From Shewanella sp. CG12_big_fil_rev_8_21_14_0_65_47_15 (GTDB lineage Bacteria > Pseudomonadota > Gammaproteobacteria > Enterobacterales > Shewanellaceae): DNA of 64,000 nt. Below are positions 35,841 through 43,996 of this stretch, piece by piece (within the stretch, counting starts at the first letter, position 1; the number at the start of each line of letters is the position of its first letter). The DNA lies in the NCBI RefSeq assembly GCF_002783505.1, contig NZ_PFGL01000066.1, positions 15,289 to 79,288 on the forward strand, given 5' to 3'. The position numbers and the translations under genes are program-made. Below the pieces are notes generated by a model that was not told the origin of the DNA, ran no database searches, and saw only the letters and a list, made by a program, of their open reading frames with translations.

Positions 35841-36853
35841 TAGGCATATTCCATTAAAAACTCATCGAGTTGCTCGTTGGCGATCTCAATTTCGTCGCCT
35901 TCAAACTGGGCGATATGGAACATGCCCTCACCTTCGTTGGTAACGGGAATATTGCTGATCCCTATGATGATACCGTCGGTTGGCGCACGGATGGCCACAC
36001 TGTCACCGCCGTGGGGACTGACGATATGGGCAATGATATACCCTTTAGTCACCCGCTGGCCGAGCTTGAGCTTCATATTAACTAAGCCATCGGATTCGCT
36101 GCGCACCCAATAACTGCGAATAGCGCTGACACTCGATCCCTTATTGCTCACGCGTCCCTTGAGCATGCCTAAACTGCGCATCACATTGAGCACGCCCTTA
36201 AGGCCGGATTTTATCGACAATTCACTGAAACGCAGCGCCTCGCCCGCCTCGTACAAAATGCATGGAATATTCTGCTGGTTAGCATAACCCCGCATCGAAA
36301 CACTGCGCGCTTTGGAATGCATGATCAGCGGCGCACCAAAGGCATTGGCCATGCCCAGCATAGTCTCGTCACTGGTGTCACAGCGAATTTGCGGCAAGTT
36401 ATCGCGGTGAATCGCACCCGTGTGTAAATCAATCACATGGGTTGCATGGACTAGTAACTGAGTGGCAAACAGATTGGCTAACCGGCTTGCCAGCGCCCCT
36501 TTGCTGGAGCCTGGGAAGCAACGGTTGAGATCCCGCCTATCGGGTAAATAACGGGATTGCTGAATAAAACCAAACACATTCACAATCGGTACCACAATCA
36601 AGGTGCCCGTCAGATTCTTGGGATTGACTCTGGCTAATAGTCGCCGACAAATCTCGATACCATTGAGTTCATCCCCATGAATGGCGGCGCAAACCAGTAG
36701 TGTTGGGCCGGGTTTGGCCCCGTGAAACACTTCCACATGAATATCGAGTTGCGTATCGGTATACAACTTAGCGGCGGCCAGCTTGATCCCCAGTTGAGTC
36801 CCTGCTGTGACTCGTTTACCTGCTAATTCAAATGCTTCACGTCTTTTTACCAT
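35840..36853 (-). CDS. Succinylglutamate desuccinylase/aspartoacylase-family metallohydrolase (M14-like)
   Basis: A 337-aa protein. Zinc ligands are visible as HGDE (His59, Glu62) and IDLHTG (His144), with DRRDLNRCFPGS between them as in aspartoacylases. The C-terminal part has a biotinyl/barrel-sandwich look (ISNIPVTNEGEGMFHIAQF). In Shewanella and relatives such proteins often pair with RimK-type ligases, but none is next to it here. It probably deacylates an N-acyl amino acid or a peptide. GGGA precedes the ATG. Confidence 0.9.
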   Translation of the reverse strand: MVKRREAFELAGKRVTAGTQLGIKLAAAKLYTDTQLDIHVEVFHGAKPGPTLLVCAAIHGDELNGIEICRRLLARVNPKNLTGTLIVVPIVNVFGFIQQSRYLPDRRDLNRCFPGSSKGALASRLANLFATQLLVHATHVIDLHTGAIHRDNLPQIRCDTSDETMLGMANAFGAPLIMHSKARSVSMRGYANQQNIPCILYEAGEALRFSELSIKSGLKGVLNVMRSLGMLKGRVSNKGSSVSAIRSYWVRSESDGLVNMKLKLGQRVTKGYIIAHIVSPHGGDSVAIRAPTDGIIIGISNIPVTNEGEGMFHIAQFEGDEIEIANEQLDEFLMEYA

Positions 36854-36993
36854 GACAACTCCCTTGTACTATCGCATGTTGTCCCGCGCGGCTGATCCAT
36901 ATTGGCCAATAGCGCTCGGCTATCGCCTGATGTCTAACACTAGAAACTAAAATAGAAACTTAAAACTAAAAACTCACGTGAGGTTTAAAGCAT

Positions 36994-37494
36994 TTATTGC
37001 GGTTCAAATTGGTTCAGCCAAGATTTTAAAATCTGCAGCAACATAGGTCTATCTTCGGCACTCACGCCCGCTAACAGCGCACTCTGACATTGAATATGCT
37101 GCGGCAGTGCCTTATCAATGAGCGCCTTACCCTCGGCAGTTAACGAGACATGGACGGCGCGGCGGTCTTCCTTACTGTGCGCCCGTTCGAGCAGCCCCTT
37201 ATTTTCGAGTCTGTCTAAACGGCTCGTCATAGCGCCAGAACTTAGCATCATGCTCTGATAAAGCTGTGAAGGCGAGAGCGTAAATGGCTCACCCGAACGC
37301 CTTAGGGTGGCAAGCACATCGAACTCGCCCTGACCTAAGCCAAATTCACCGTGGCATTGCAGCAGTACCACTTCAATATACTTAGTTAAACGCGCGATTC
37401 GCCCAAGCACAGCCATAGGGATCAAATCATTCGTTACCCCTTGCTGCCGCCATTGGTCGACAATTCTATCGAGACCATCCGCTTGGGTGTTCAT
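36994..37494 (-). CDS. MarR-family transcriptional regulator
   Basis: A 166-aa winged-helix regulator (start MNTQADG at 37494, chosen for GAGGAG upstream). An in-frame longer version from 37581 adds a Lys/Pro/Thr-rich tail that looks untranslated. The winged helix is seen as LSPSQLYQSMMLSSGAMTSRLDRLENKGLLERAHSKEDRRAVHVSLT. The C-terminal helices serve dimerisation. It is related to EmrR/SlyA-type sensors. Its target is unknown; nothing is divergent next to it. Confidence 0.88.
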   Translation of the reverse strand: MNTQADGLDRIVDQWRQQGVTNDLIPMAVLGRIARLTKYIEVVLLQCHGEFGLGQGEFDVLATLRRSGEPFTLSPSQLYQSMMLSSGAMTSRLDRLENKGLLERAHSKEDRRAVHVSLTAEGKALIDKALPQHIQCQSALLAGVSAEDRPMLLQILKSWLNQFEPQ

Positions 37495-37688
37495 AGCCCC
37501 TTGCTCCTCACCTGCCAGACTAGTGCTATTGGGCCGAGTTTTAGCTGTCATAGGTTTTATTGCCATAGGTTTAGTTGCCACTGGTTTATCTCTACGTAAA
37601 GATTCTTTATATCTTAGTCATTTTCTCACAGAATTAAAATACCAATATCACGCTACCCGCTGCGTATCTTAAGTACCTAAGTAGACAT

Positions 37689-37729
37689 AAAAAAACCGCC
37701 GTGTCGATTAACGAGCATGGCGGTTTTTT
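37689..37729. terminator. Bidirectional terminator between the PhnA-like and MarR genes
   Basis: AAAAAACCGCC... (from 37689) pairs with ...GGCGGTTTTTT (to 37729), 12-bp stem. The A/T tails make it functional on both strands; it would terminate the PhnA-like gene on the minus strand. Confidence 0.85.
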
Positions 37730-37771
37730 ATGGTGCGCTGCTCGATAAATCGAGCCGACACGAATTGAAAC

Positions 37772-38335
37772 TTAAGACTTTTTAACGAAACATGTCAGGA
37801 TCACAATGCGAGTACCGTTAACACGGCCTTCGATATGCTCTGGGTTGTTGGTCAAAGCAATGTTACGCACTGCTGTGCCGCGCTTAGCCACAAAACTCGT
37901 GCCTTTCACGTTTAAGTCTTTGATGATCACGACAGTATCACCAGCGTTGAGCACGGCACCATTACTGTCTAACGTTGGGGTAGTGTCGTCACCTGCAGTG
38001 GCAACTTCCGCATCGCCCCACGCTTTTAAATCGTCTTCCAGATACAGCATATCCAGCAAATCCTGCGCCCAGCTTTCGCCATTTAAGCGCTTAAGCATGC
38101 GATATGACATCACTTGAACTGCCGGTACCGGGCTCCACATGCTGTCGTTTAAGCAGCGCCAGTGATTCATGTCCATGGTATCTGGCGCGGCAATCTGGCC
38201 ACTACAGGTTTCACAAATCATGATCTCATTGTCACGACCATCCGATGCGGGTAAGTCATAAATTGAAAGTTCGATTTCGCTTCCGCAGAGTTCACACTTG
38301 CCGCCACAGCGACTTAGCAGTTCATTTTCAGTCAT
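37772..38335 (-). CDS. PhnA-like zinc-ribbon protein
   Basis: A 187-aa protein with N-terminal CxxC pairs (Cys14/Cys17 in GKCELCG, and ICETCSG) and the C-terminal PhnA domain (LDSNGAVLNAGDTVVIIKDL, VKGTSFVAKRGTAVRNI, VNGTRIVILTCFVKKS). This family was named from the phosphonate operon but has no proven role in it. It is longer than E. coli YjdM (about 110 aa) because of the central region. It stands alone, with a strong terminator downstream. Confidence 0.92.
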   Translation of the reverse strand: MTENELLSRCGGKCELCGSEIELSIYDLPASDGRDNEIMICETCSGQIAAPDTMDMNHWRCLNDSMWSPVPAVQVMSYRMLKRLNGESWAQDLLDMLYLEDDLKAWGDAEVATAGDDTTPTLDSNGAVLNAGDTVVIIKDLNVKGTSFVAKRGTAVRNIALTNNPEHIEGRVNGTRIVILTCFVKKS

Positions 38336-38655
38336 TTTTCTGTCTATATGCTTATTAAAACGCGGATTATGCCATAAATTGGCTTTTTACGGCAGGGGGC
38401 CTTGGCAAGATAACCTTATTTTTTATAAGTTTTATAAATATCTCCCCCACAATCTTAGTAATTAGCCTTTTAAATTCATAGACTAATGCTTAGAGAAGGA
38501 CATCAAATAAAATCTACGTGAAGATCTTCCCTGGGCATGGCAGTATGGGGCTATCTTTAGCAATCCCTGAGCAAATGCGAGCAGATCCTCACATTCATTT
38601 CTAAGTATCAGTGCAGTTTATGCTCGCTGCAGATGCATGATTAAGGTTCACCGAA
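38336..38655. other. Intergenic region with no recognised feature
   Basis: This 320-bp divergent gap is AT-rich near 38420-38480 and must carry promoters for the PhnA-like and DUF2461 genes. No clear boxes or repeats were picked out. Confidence 0.4.
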
Positions 38656-39369
38656 ATGGTCACACACACAGCTAAAACGCCTCTAACAACTGGCGCTACC
38701 TTCTGCATAGCCAGTATGCAATTTTTACAGCAATTGGCGCAAAATAACTCCCGCGACTGGTTTAAGGCCCATCAGGATGAATACGAAAATACGGTACGTA
38801 GCCCTGCATTAGCTTTTATTACCCAAATTCAACCCTTTATTATTGAACTGTCACCAAGGCTGACTGCCGTGCCGAAAAAAGTCGGTGGCAGTTTAATGCG
38901 CCCCCAGCGAGACAGCCGTTTCAGCAAAGATAAAACACCCTATAAAACCAATGTCGGCATTCAATTTCGTCATTTTCAGGGCAAAGATGTGCATGCGCCG
39001 GGACTGTACTTACACATTGCCGAGGATGGTTGTTTTATTGCAGCGGGGATTTGGCACCCAGAATCGAAGGCCTTAAATGCCATTCGCACTTGTATCGATG
39101 AGAATCCCAACGGCTATAAAAAGGCGTTACAAACCTTGCAGAGTCATGGATTTAACATGGACGGTGACAGCTTAACTCGACCACCAAAGGGGTTCGATAA
39201 AAACCACCCTATGCTGGCCGAACTCAAACGCAAAGATTTTATCGCCATAAAAAATATCGCCTTTGAGGAACTCTGCCGCCCAGATGCCGCCAGTTTCTGT
39301 GCCGAGCAATTTGCCCACTGTTCTCAATTAATGGCCTATCTGTGTTTCGCGCTGGACTTGGACTTTTAA
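38656..39369 (+). CDS. DUF2461 (TIGR02453) family protein
   Basis: A 237-aa protein with the family text LQQLAQNNSRDWFKAHQDEY, RPQRDSRFSKDKTPYKTNVG, and GLYLHIAEDGCFIAAGIWHP. The function is unknown. No signal peptide, so cytoplasmic. The 3' end is decorated by degenerate 15-bp repeats around the stop (39355-39400). Confidence 0.9.
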   Translation: MVTHTAKTPLTTGATFCIASMQFLQQLAQNNSRDWFKAHQDEYENTVRSPALAFITQIQPFIIELSPRLTAVPKKVGGSLMRPQRDSRFSKDKTPYKTNVGIQFRHFQGKDVHAPGLYLHIAEDGCFIAAGIWHPESKALNAIRTCIDENPNGYKKALQTLQSHGFNMDGDSLTRPPKGFDKNHPMLAELKRKDFIAIKNIAFEELCRPDAASFCAEQFAHCSQLMAYLCFALDLDF

Positions 39370-39419
39370 AAATGGACTTTTAAAAAATAGGCTTTAAAAA
39401 AATAGCTTGCTAAAGCAAC

Positions 39420-39445
39420 ATGGCCTAGGCAAAAACCTAGGCCAT
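39420..39445. terminator. Perfect 10-bp inverted repeat, possible terminator
   Basis: ATGGCCTAGG (39420-39429), loop CAAAAA, CCTAGGCCAT (39436-39445), between the convergent DUF2461 and TetR genes. No T run on either side. Confidence 0.45.
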
Positions 39446-39510
39446 TCAAACAACAACTTGTGCCGTTAAACGGCTTGATTTGTACTTAACTTAAACTGCA
39501 CTATTTGCAC

Positions 39511-40101
39511 TTAAACCTTTGTATTTAAAGTGCCTAAGTAGCCCTGTAATACTGCGAACGCATTGTCTAGCAGCTCATATTCCCCCGCCTTACCTAGCAC
39601 TCTAATCCCTTGTAATTGCAGTACTAAAAATGCAGCGATCTGATGCGGTTGTACATGGTCGAGTAGCTCTCCCCGCGCTTGGCAAGCTTGCAACACTTGA
39701 GTAAATGAGGCCTGTAGCCGGCAAAATAATCGCTGACATTCCTGCAGTACACCCTCATCGTCGAGGCTCTTTTCAAGCACGGCATTTTGCATAAAACAGC
39801 CGTATTTTTGTTCCCGCTGCAGGGCAACAAAACGTACTAGATAAGCTTCTATTTCGGCTAAACCCGCTTTTTCATGCAGCAGGGTATCTGAGGCGCCAAA
39901 GGAGTAGTTATCGAGGTAGAAACTGAGACACTCGCGGTAAAGATTCTGCTTGTCGCCGAAACTGTTATAGAGGCTAAATCGATTGATGCCTAAATAACCG
40001 ACGAGATCGGAAATCGAGGTTTTGGCAAAACCCTTCTGCCAAAATAACTCCATCGCCAATATGAGTTTTTCCTGCCGATCAAAATTACAACTTCGTGCCA
40101 T
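39511..40101 (-). CDS. TetR-family transcriptional regulator
   Basis: A 196-aa protein with the N-terminal TetR HTH (ILAMELFWQKGFAKTSISDL, LGINRFSLYNSFGDKQNLY) and a helical ligand domain. It is divergent from two glutathione S-transferase genes and probably represses them in response to an electrophile. The shared 183-bp region contains GATCGT-centred boxes that overlap a promoter. Confidence 0.92.
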   Translation of the reverse strand: MARSCNFDRQEKLILAMELFWQKGFAKTSISDLVGYLGINRFSLYNSFGDKQNLYRECLSFYLDNYSFGASDTLLHEKAGLAEIEAYLVRFVALQREQKYGCFMQNAVLEKSLDDEGVLQECQRLFCRLQASFTQVLQACQARGELLDHVQPHQIAAFLVLQLQGIRVLGKAGEYELLDNAFAVLQGYLGTLNTKV

Positions 40102-40174
40102 AGTCTGTATCTACCGTAAAAAACCACTGACTACGCCCATCATAGTCAGCCTAAATCCAAGGGGCAAAACATTC

Positions 40175-40226
40175 TTGACTGATCGTTTAGATATGCGTAG
40201 ATTTTATCCTAACCGATCGTTCCGAT
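40175..40226 (+). promoter_or_regulatory. Promoter and putative TetR operator boxes before the GST genes
   Basis: -35 TTGACT (40175-40180), 17-bp spacer, -10 TAGATT (40198-40203). Two similar boxes, GACTGATCGTTTA (40177-40189) and ACCGATCGTTCCGAT (40212-40226), flank the -10; the second is an imperfect palindrome. This layout suits repression by the divergent TetR protein. Confidence 0.5.
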
Positions 40227-40284
40227 AAAGCTTAATATGTGCCTAGATAGCATCAAGCAAAAGCTAAAAACTCAAGGATATTAG

Positions 40285-40911
40285 ATGAAACTCTATGAAC
40301 TAGCCCCTACGCCCAGCGCTCGCCGCGTCAGTATTTTCCTTGCGGAAAAAGGTATTGATATCCCGAGGGTTAACGTCGATATCCGCGGCGGTGAAAATTT
40401 AAGTGCCGAGTTTAAAAGCAAAAGTTTAAATGGCCGCATTCCACTGCTCGAACTCGATGATGGCAGCTACCTGTGTGAATCCATCGCCATTTGCCGTTAT
40501 TTAGAAGAAATCCACCCAAGTGTTAATTCGCTGTTTGGCAATAACACACTCGAACGTGCCAAGATTGAAATGTGGCAGCGGATCATAGAGTTACAAGGCT
40601 TAATGGTAGCATTTCAAGCCTTCCGTAATTTAAGCGGCATCTATAAAGACAGAGAAAACTGTGTCGAAGCATGGGGCAAAGAATCCCGCCAAAGGGTGAT
40701 TGACTTCCTACCGACCTTAGACCAACAATTAGCCAAATCGCCCTTTATTGCCTGCGATAGATTCAGTATTGCGGATATTTCGGCTTACGTTTTTATCAGC
40801 TTTATTAAGAATTTAGACATCGAAGTCACTGATAGCTTGCCGCATCTTAAGGCTTGGTTCATCACTATGGCGCAGCGTCCTGCCATAGTATCGTTAACCC
40901 CTAAAAAATAG
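40285..40911 (+). CDS. Glutathione S-transferase
   Basis: A 208-aa GST with the N-terminal thioredoxin-fold (MKLYELAPTPSARRVSIFLAEKG, NGRIPLLELDDGSYLCESIAICRYLEE) and C-terminal helical domain with SIADISAYVF. It conjugates glutathione to electrophiles. AAGGA precedes the ATG. It is followed 66 bp later by a second GST, probably as one TetR-controlled operon. Confidence 0.92.
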   Translation: MKLYELAPTPSARRVSIFLAEKGIDIPRVNVDIRGGENLSAEFKSKSLNGRIPLLELDDGSYLCESIAICRYLEEIHPSVNSLFGNNTLERAKIEMWQRIIELQGLMVAFQAFRNLSGIYKDRENCVEAWGKESRQRVIDFLPTLDQQLAKSPFIACDRFSIADISAYVFISFIKNLDIEVTDSLPHLKAWFITMAQRPAIVSLTPKK

Positions 40912-40977
40912 CGACACTAAAGCCTGAATGGGCCCTAAAGTGAGTAGCTATAAGCGTTATAACCTAAAGGAATCATC

Positions 40978-41646
40978 ATGATAGATTTATACACAGCCGC
41001 GACCCCTAACGGTTTTAAGATCTCCATCGCATTGGAAGAAATGGGGTTAGAGTATCGCGTCCATAGGCTAGATTTCAGCACCAACGAGCAAAAACAGCCC
41101 GAGTTTCTGGCCATCAACCCCAATGGTCGGATCCCCGCCATTATCGACCGCGACAACGAAGATTTTGTAGTATTCGAATCGGGGGCTATTCTGCTGTATC
41201 TTGCCGAAAAGACAGGTAAATTGCTGCCCGCCGATCCTAAAAAACGCTCTCAGGTCATCCAATGGCTCATGTTCCAGATGAGCGGTGTTGGCCCCATGAT
41301 GGGTCAAGCTAACGTATTCTTCCGTTATTTCCCAGAGAAAATCCCCGCCGCCATTGACCGTTATCAAAAAGAAGGCAGGCGTTTATTCGAAGTGATGAAT
41401 ACCCAACTCGCAACACATCACTATCTTGCTGGTGACGAATACACGATTGCCGATATCGCCACTTGGCCTTGGGTGCGGATCCACGAGTGGAGCGGCATCA
41501 ATATGGAAGGTTTGACTCATCTGCAACGTTGGTTGGATGAATTAGCACTCAGACCCGCGTGTCAAAAGGGCATAGTTACGCCGCCACCGGTGGAAATGAG
41601 CGATGAAGAACGGGCTAAGCAAATCCAAAAGATGGTGACCAAATAA
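40978..41646 (+). CDS. Glutathione S-transferase, YfcG-like
   Basis: A 222-aa protein close to the YfcG/Ure2-like class: MIDLYTAATPNGFKISIALE, INPNGRIPAI, FESGAILLYLAEKTG, IADIATWPWV. YfcG itself has disulfide reductase activity with glutathione. AAAGGA precedes the ATG. It follows the first GST and is followed by a terminator. Confidence 0.93.
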   Translation: MIDLYTAATPNGFKISIALEEMGLEYRVHRLDFSTNEQKQPEFLAINPNGRIPAIIDRDNEDFVVFESGAILLYLAEKTGKLLPADPKKRSQVIQWLMFQMSGVGPMMGQANVFFRYFPEKIPAAIDRYQKEGRRLFEVMNTQLATHHYLAGDEYTIADIATWPWVRIHEWSGINMEGLTHLQRWLDELALRPACQKGIVTPPPVEMSDEERAKQIQKMVTK

Positions 41647-41728
41647 TATCAACTAAACGGCTATTGTCCGATCGCCTGCCAATAGCCGTTAGATACAAAA
41701 TCACTGAGCACCAGTGGCTAGCGCACTT

Positions 41729-41766
41729 AAAGCCCCGCAAACTTAGGCTAAATAGGGGCTTTTTTA
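41729..41766 (+). terminator. Terminator after the GST pair
   Basis: AAGCCCC (41730-41736) pairs with GGGGCTT (41755-41761), followed by TTTTT. Confidence 0.75.
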
Positions 41767-41859
41767 CTGCCGGTTTTTAGGTAAAACTGCTACACTCTGC
41801 GCCACTTATTTTCTTCTCTGTGATGGCAATTATTCTCCCATTTGCCCCAATACAGGGAC

Positions 41860-43284
41860 ATGATTCAGGCTAGATTTATGGGTAATCCAAACAGCTTCTC
41901 ATCCGGCAATGCATTCAACTCAAACACATCATCGGCATTAAATGTAGAGGCGAACACCCCAGCGCAGAAACGTGCGCTCAGTTACGCCAGCACAATTAAG
42001 CAATTATTCGATGAAATTCAAAGCAGTAAAATGCCCGCGGACCGTATTCTGGCAAACTACTTTAGAGAACATAAAAAACACGGCTCCAAGGATCGTAAAA
42101 TCATCCGTGAATCCTTGTTTAGCCTGTTTCGCTGGTGGGGTTGGTTTAAACAACTCGGAGAACCACAGTCATCGACCGTCTTCTTCGCCAACCTGAGTGC
42201 CAGTGCGCTACTCGAAGCCCATGCTTGGCGGGATATTGCCTGCGCTTGGCATGAATTATCACAATCAGCAATAGATTATCGGCAAGCTCAAGCACTTACC
42301 GTTGAAAGTCTCGACGATAAACTAGCGCTGATGCGGCAGCTATTCCCCAACACTGAATTTAAGCCACAGGATTTATTACCCGATTGGTTCTGGCAGGTTT
42401 GCCCTATTGATACGGCGCAGCAACCGCAATTCATCGCCGCTATGTCCAGCCGTCCACCAATTTGGGGACGGGCACAGGGGATCACTAGCCAAGATGCGGC
42501 GACACAACTGCAAGCACTCGGCATAGAGGCAAGTTTTGGTCATTACTTTAGCGATGCGATTAACCTTGGCAACAAGAGCATGAATCTTAATGAAATTGAG
42601 CTATATAAAGACGGCAAGATTGAGATCCAAGATTTAGCTTCACAGGTGATAGGGCAAATTTGCGCGCCAGAGCCCGATGCCCATTGGTGGGATGCCTGCA
42701 GTGGAGCGGGTGGTAAGACCCTGCAACTGCGTTCTTTGATGTTAGCTAAAGCCGCTGCCCCCTACTCAGCCGGAAGCCAAACCCACTCAGCCGGAAGCAT
42801 AATCTCATCGGATATTCGCTCCAGTGCCCTAGATGAACTGACTAAGCGTGCGCAAAGAGCCCACTTTAACGGCATTAGCGTGGCCCGTTGGAAGAGCGAT
42901 GCCCTCCCCGTGCCTGCGGATCATTTCGATGGTGTGCTAGTCGATGCCCCCTGTAGCTGCACTGGCACTTGGCGACGCAATCCCGATATGCGTTGGCTCG
43001 ATAGCATTGAAGCCGTAACAGATAAAGCCGCGTTGCAGCTCGATATTTTAAGCCGCAGTAGCCGAGCAGTGAAAACCGGTGGCGTTCTCGTTTATGCTAC
43101 GTGCTCCTTATCGCCCATCGAGAACCAAGATGTAGTGACGGCGTTTTTACAGCAACATCCAGAGTTCACGCTCACGCCAATCCACCATCCTTTTACCGGT
43201 GAACAAACAGAAATGTTGACCGTCTGGCCCTTCGAAGCCAACAGTGATGGCATGTTTGTCGCCAAAATGCATCGAAGGACATAG
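41860..43284 (+). CDS. RsmB/NOP2-family RNA (cytosine-5) methyltransferase
   Basis: About 474 aa. SAM site DACSGAGGKTLQL, catalytic cysteines in DAPCSCTGTWRRNPDMRW and YATCSLSPIENQD, as in 16S rRNA m5C methyltransferases. An N-terminal helical RNA-binding part precedes them. The start is uncertain: ATG 41860 (AGGG upstream) is chosen, with TTG 41842 and ATG 41878 possible. A 21-bp duplication (42764-42798) encodes YSAGSQTHSAGS in a loop of the catalytic domain. It is shorter and divergent from RsmB and RsmF, so the target base cannot be named. Confidence 0.9.
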   Translation: MIQARFMGNPNSFSSGNAFNSNTSSALNVEANTPAQKRALSYASTIKQLFDEIQSSKMPADRILANYFREHKKHGSKDRKIIRESLFSLFRWWGWFKQLGEPQSSTVFFANLSASALLEAHAWRDIACAWHELSQSAIDYRQAQALTVESLDDKLALMRQLFPNTEFKPQDLLPDWFWQVCPIDTAQQPQFIAAMSSRPPIWGRAQGITSQDAATQLQALGIEASFGHYFSDAINLGNKSMNLNEIELYKDGKIEIQDLASQVIGQICAPEPDAHWWDACSGAGGKTLQLRSLMLAKAAAPYSAGSQTHSAGSIISSDIRSSALDELTKRAQRAHFNGISVARWKSDALPVPADHFDGVLVDAPCSCTGTWRRNPDMRWLDSIEAVTDKAALQLDILSRSSRAVKTGGVLVYATCSLSPIENQDVVTAFLQQHPEFTLTPIHHPFTGEQTEMLTVWPFEANSDGMFVAKMHRRT

Positions 43285-43571
43285 CACTAACTCATTATTT
43301 TTTATCGGATCTTAGCGCCCGAAATTATGGGTGCTAATCATCACCTAACAAAAACACTCACCGATATAGTTCTAAATACCAATTATATATCATATAGATA
43401 GACATAAAAAGTCACGATAAAATCCAGAATAAACCCAATAGTATGGATAAAGCACAATCTTGGACAAAACTTTTCACCATCAATGATGAAAAATTTCGCT
43501 TTAGCTTCATCTCACCTTTGGGTAAAAAGATCGGGTGCTGAGAATGGCACAGATATTTTGGAATTTTGACC
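43285..43571. other. Intergenic region with one doubtful short ORF
   Basis: A 287-bp AT-rich gap. A 32-codon ORF (43443-43541; MDKAQSWTKLFTINDEKFRF...) has no good ribosome site and is not counted as a gene. No terminator with a T run was seen after the methyltransferase gene. Confidence 0.35.
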
Positions 43572-43730
43572 ATGTCACACTCCTATGAATTTGACGACGA
43601 TGATGCGCCATGGGGCGATAACGTCAAAGGTAAACAAAAGAATAAACGCGTAAAACAACGTCGCAGGGATACTAAGCGCCGTTACTCTGACGAGACTGAG
43701 GTGGATTTTTATCAGCATAAATCGAAGTAG
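43572..43730 (+). CDS. Small charged protein, 52 aa, unknown function
   Basis: The ORF encodes MSHSYEFDDDDAPWGDNVK then a Lys/Arg-rich stretch (KQKNKRVKQRRRDTKRRY) and an acidic tail. The split acidic/basic layout with a tryptophan core is coding-like rather than random, and TGGA lies upstream. The rest of the flanks (43731-43996) hold a hairpin and AT-rich sequence. I do not recognise the family. Confidence 0.6.
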   Translation: MSHSYEFDDDDAPWGDNVKGKQKNKRVKQRRRDTKRRYSDETEVDFYQHKSK

Positions 43731-43790
43731 CGTGAATTGTACTGATTTATTTTATTAAATTAGTACCCTATGAAAGCCAGTCAAATCCGA

Positions 43791-43815
43791 GCAAGTTGGC
43801 TCCCTTCCAACTTGC
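43791..43815. terminator. Perfect 9-bp hairpin after the 52-aa ORF
   Basis: GCAAGTTGG (43791-43799), 7-nt loop, CCAACTTGC (43807-43815). No T run; possibly a weak terminator. The remaining sequence to 43996 shows nothing else clear. Confidence 0.5.
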
Positions 43816-43996
43816 TAGTTATACCAATCTCCACACCTGTTTTCCCGCCGTAATAAATCAATTGTAAAATCAATAGGCTAAATAGCTTATTTGCCCTATG
43901 CTTTTTAGAGTCTGTTAATATAATGCAACGATTAATAAACTCAATGTATTGATAACTATACCATAATGACTCTCTCCAGGTTTAAAGGATGATCCC

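Noticed and set aside
37495..37581. N-terminal extension of the MarR protein
   Set aside because: The residues are low-complexity repeats (KPMAIKPMTAK); a proper ribosome site precedes the internal ATG at 37494.
43443..43541. A 32-codon ORF before the 52-aa gene
   Set aside because: No ribosome site and too short to judge.
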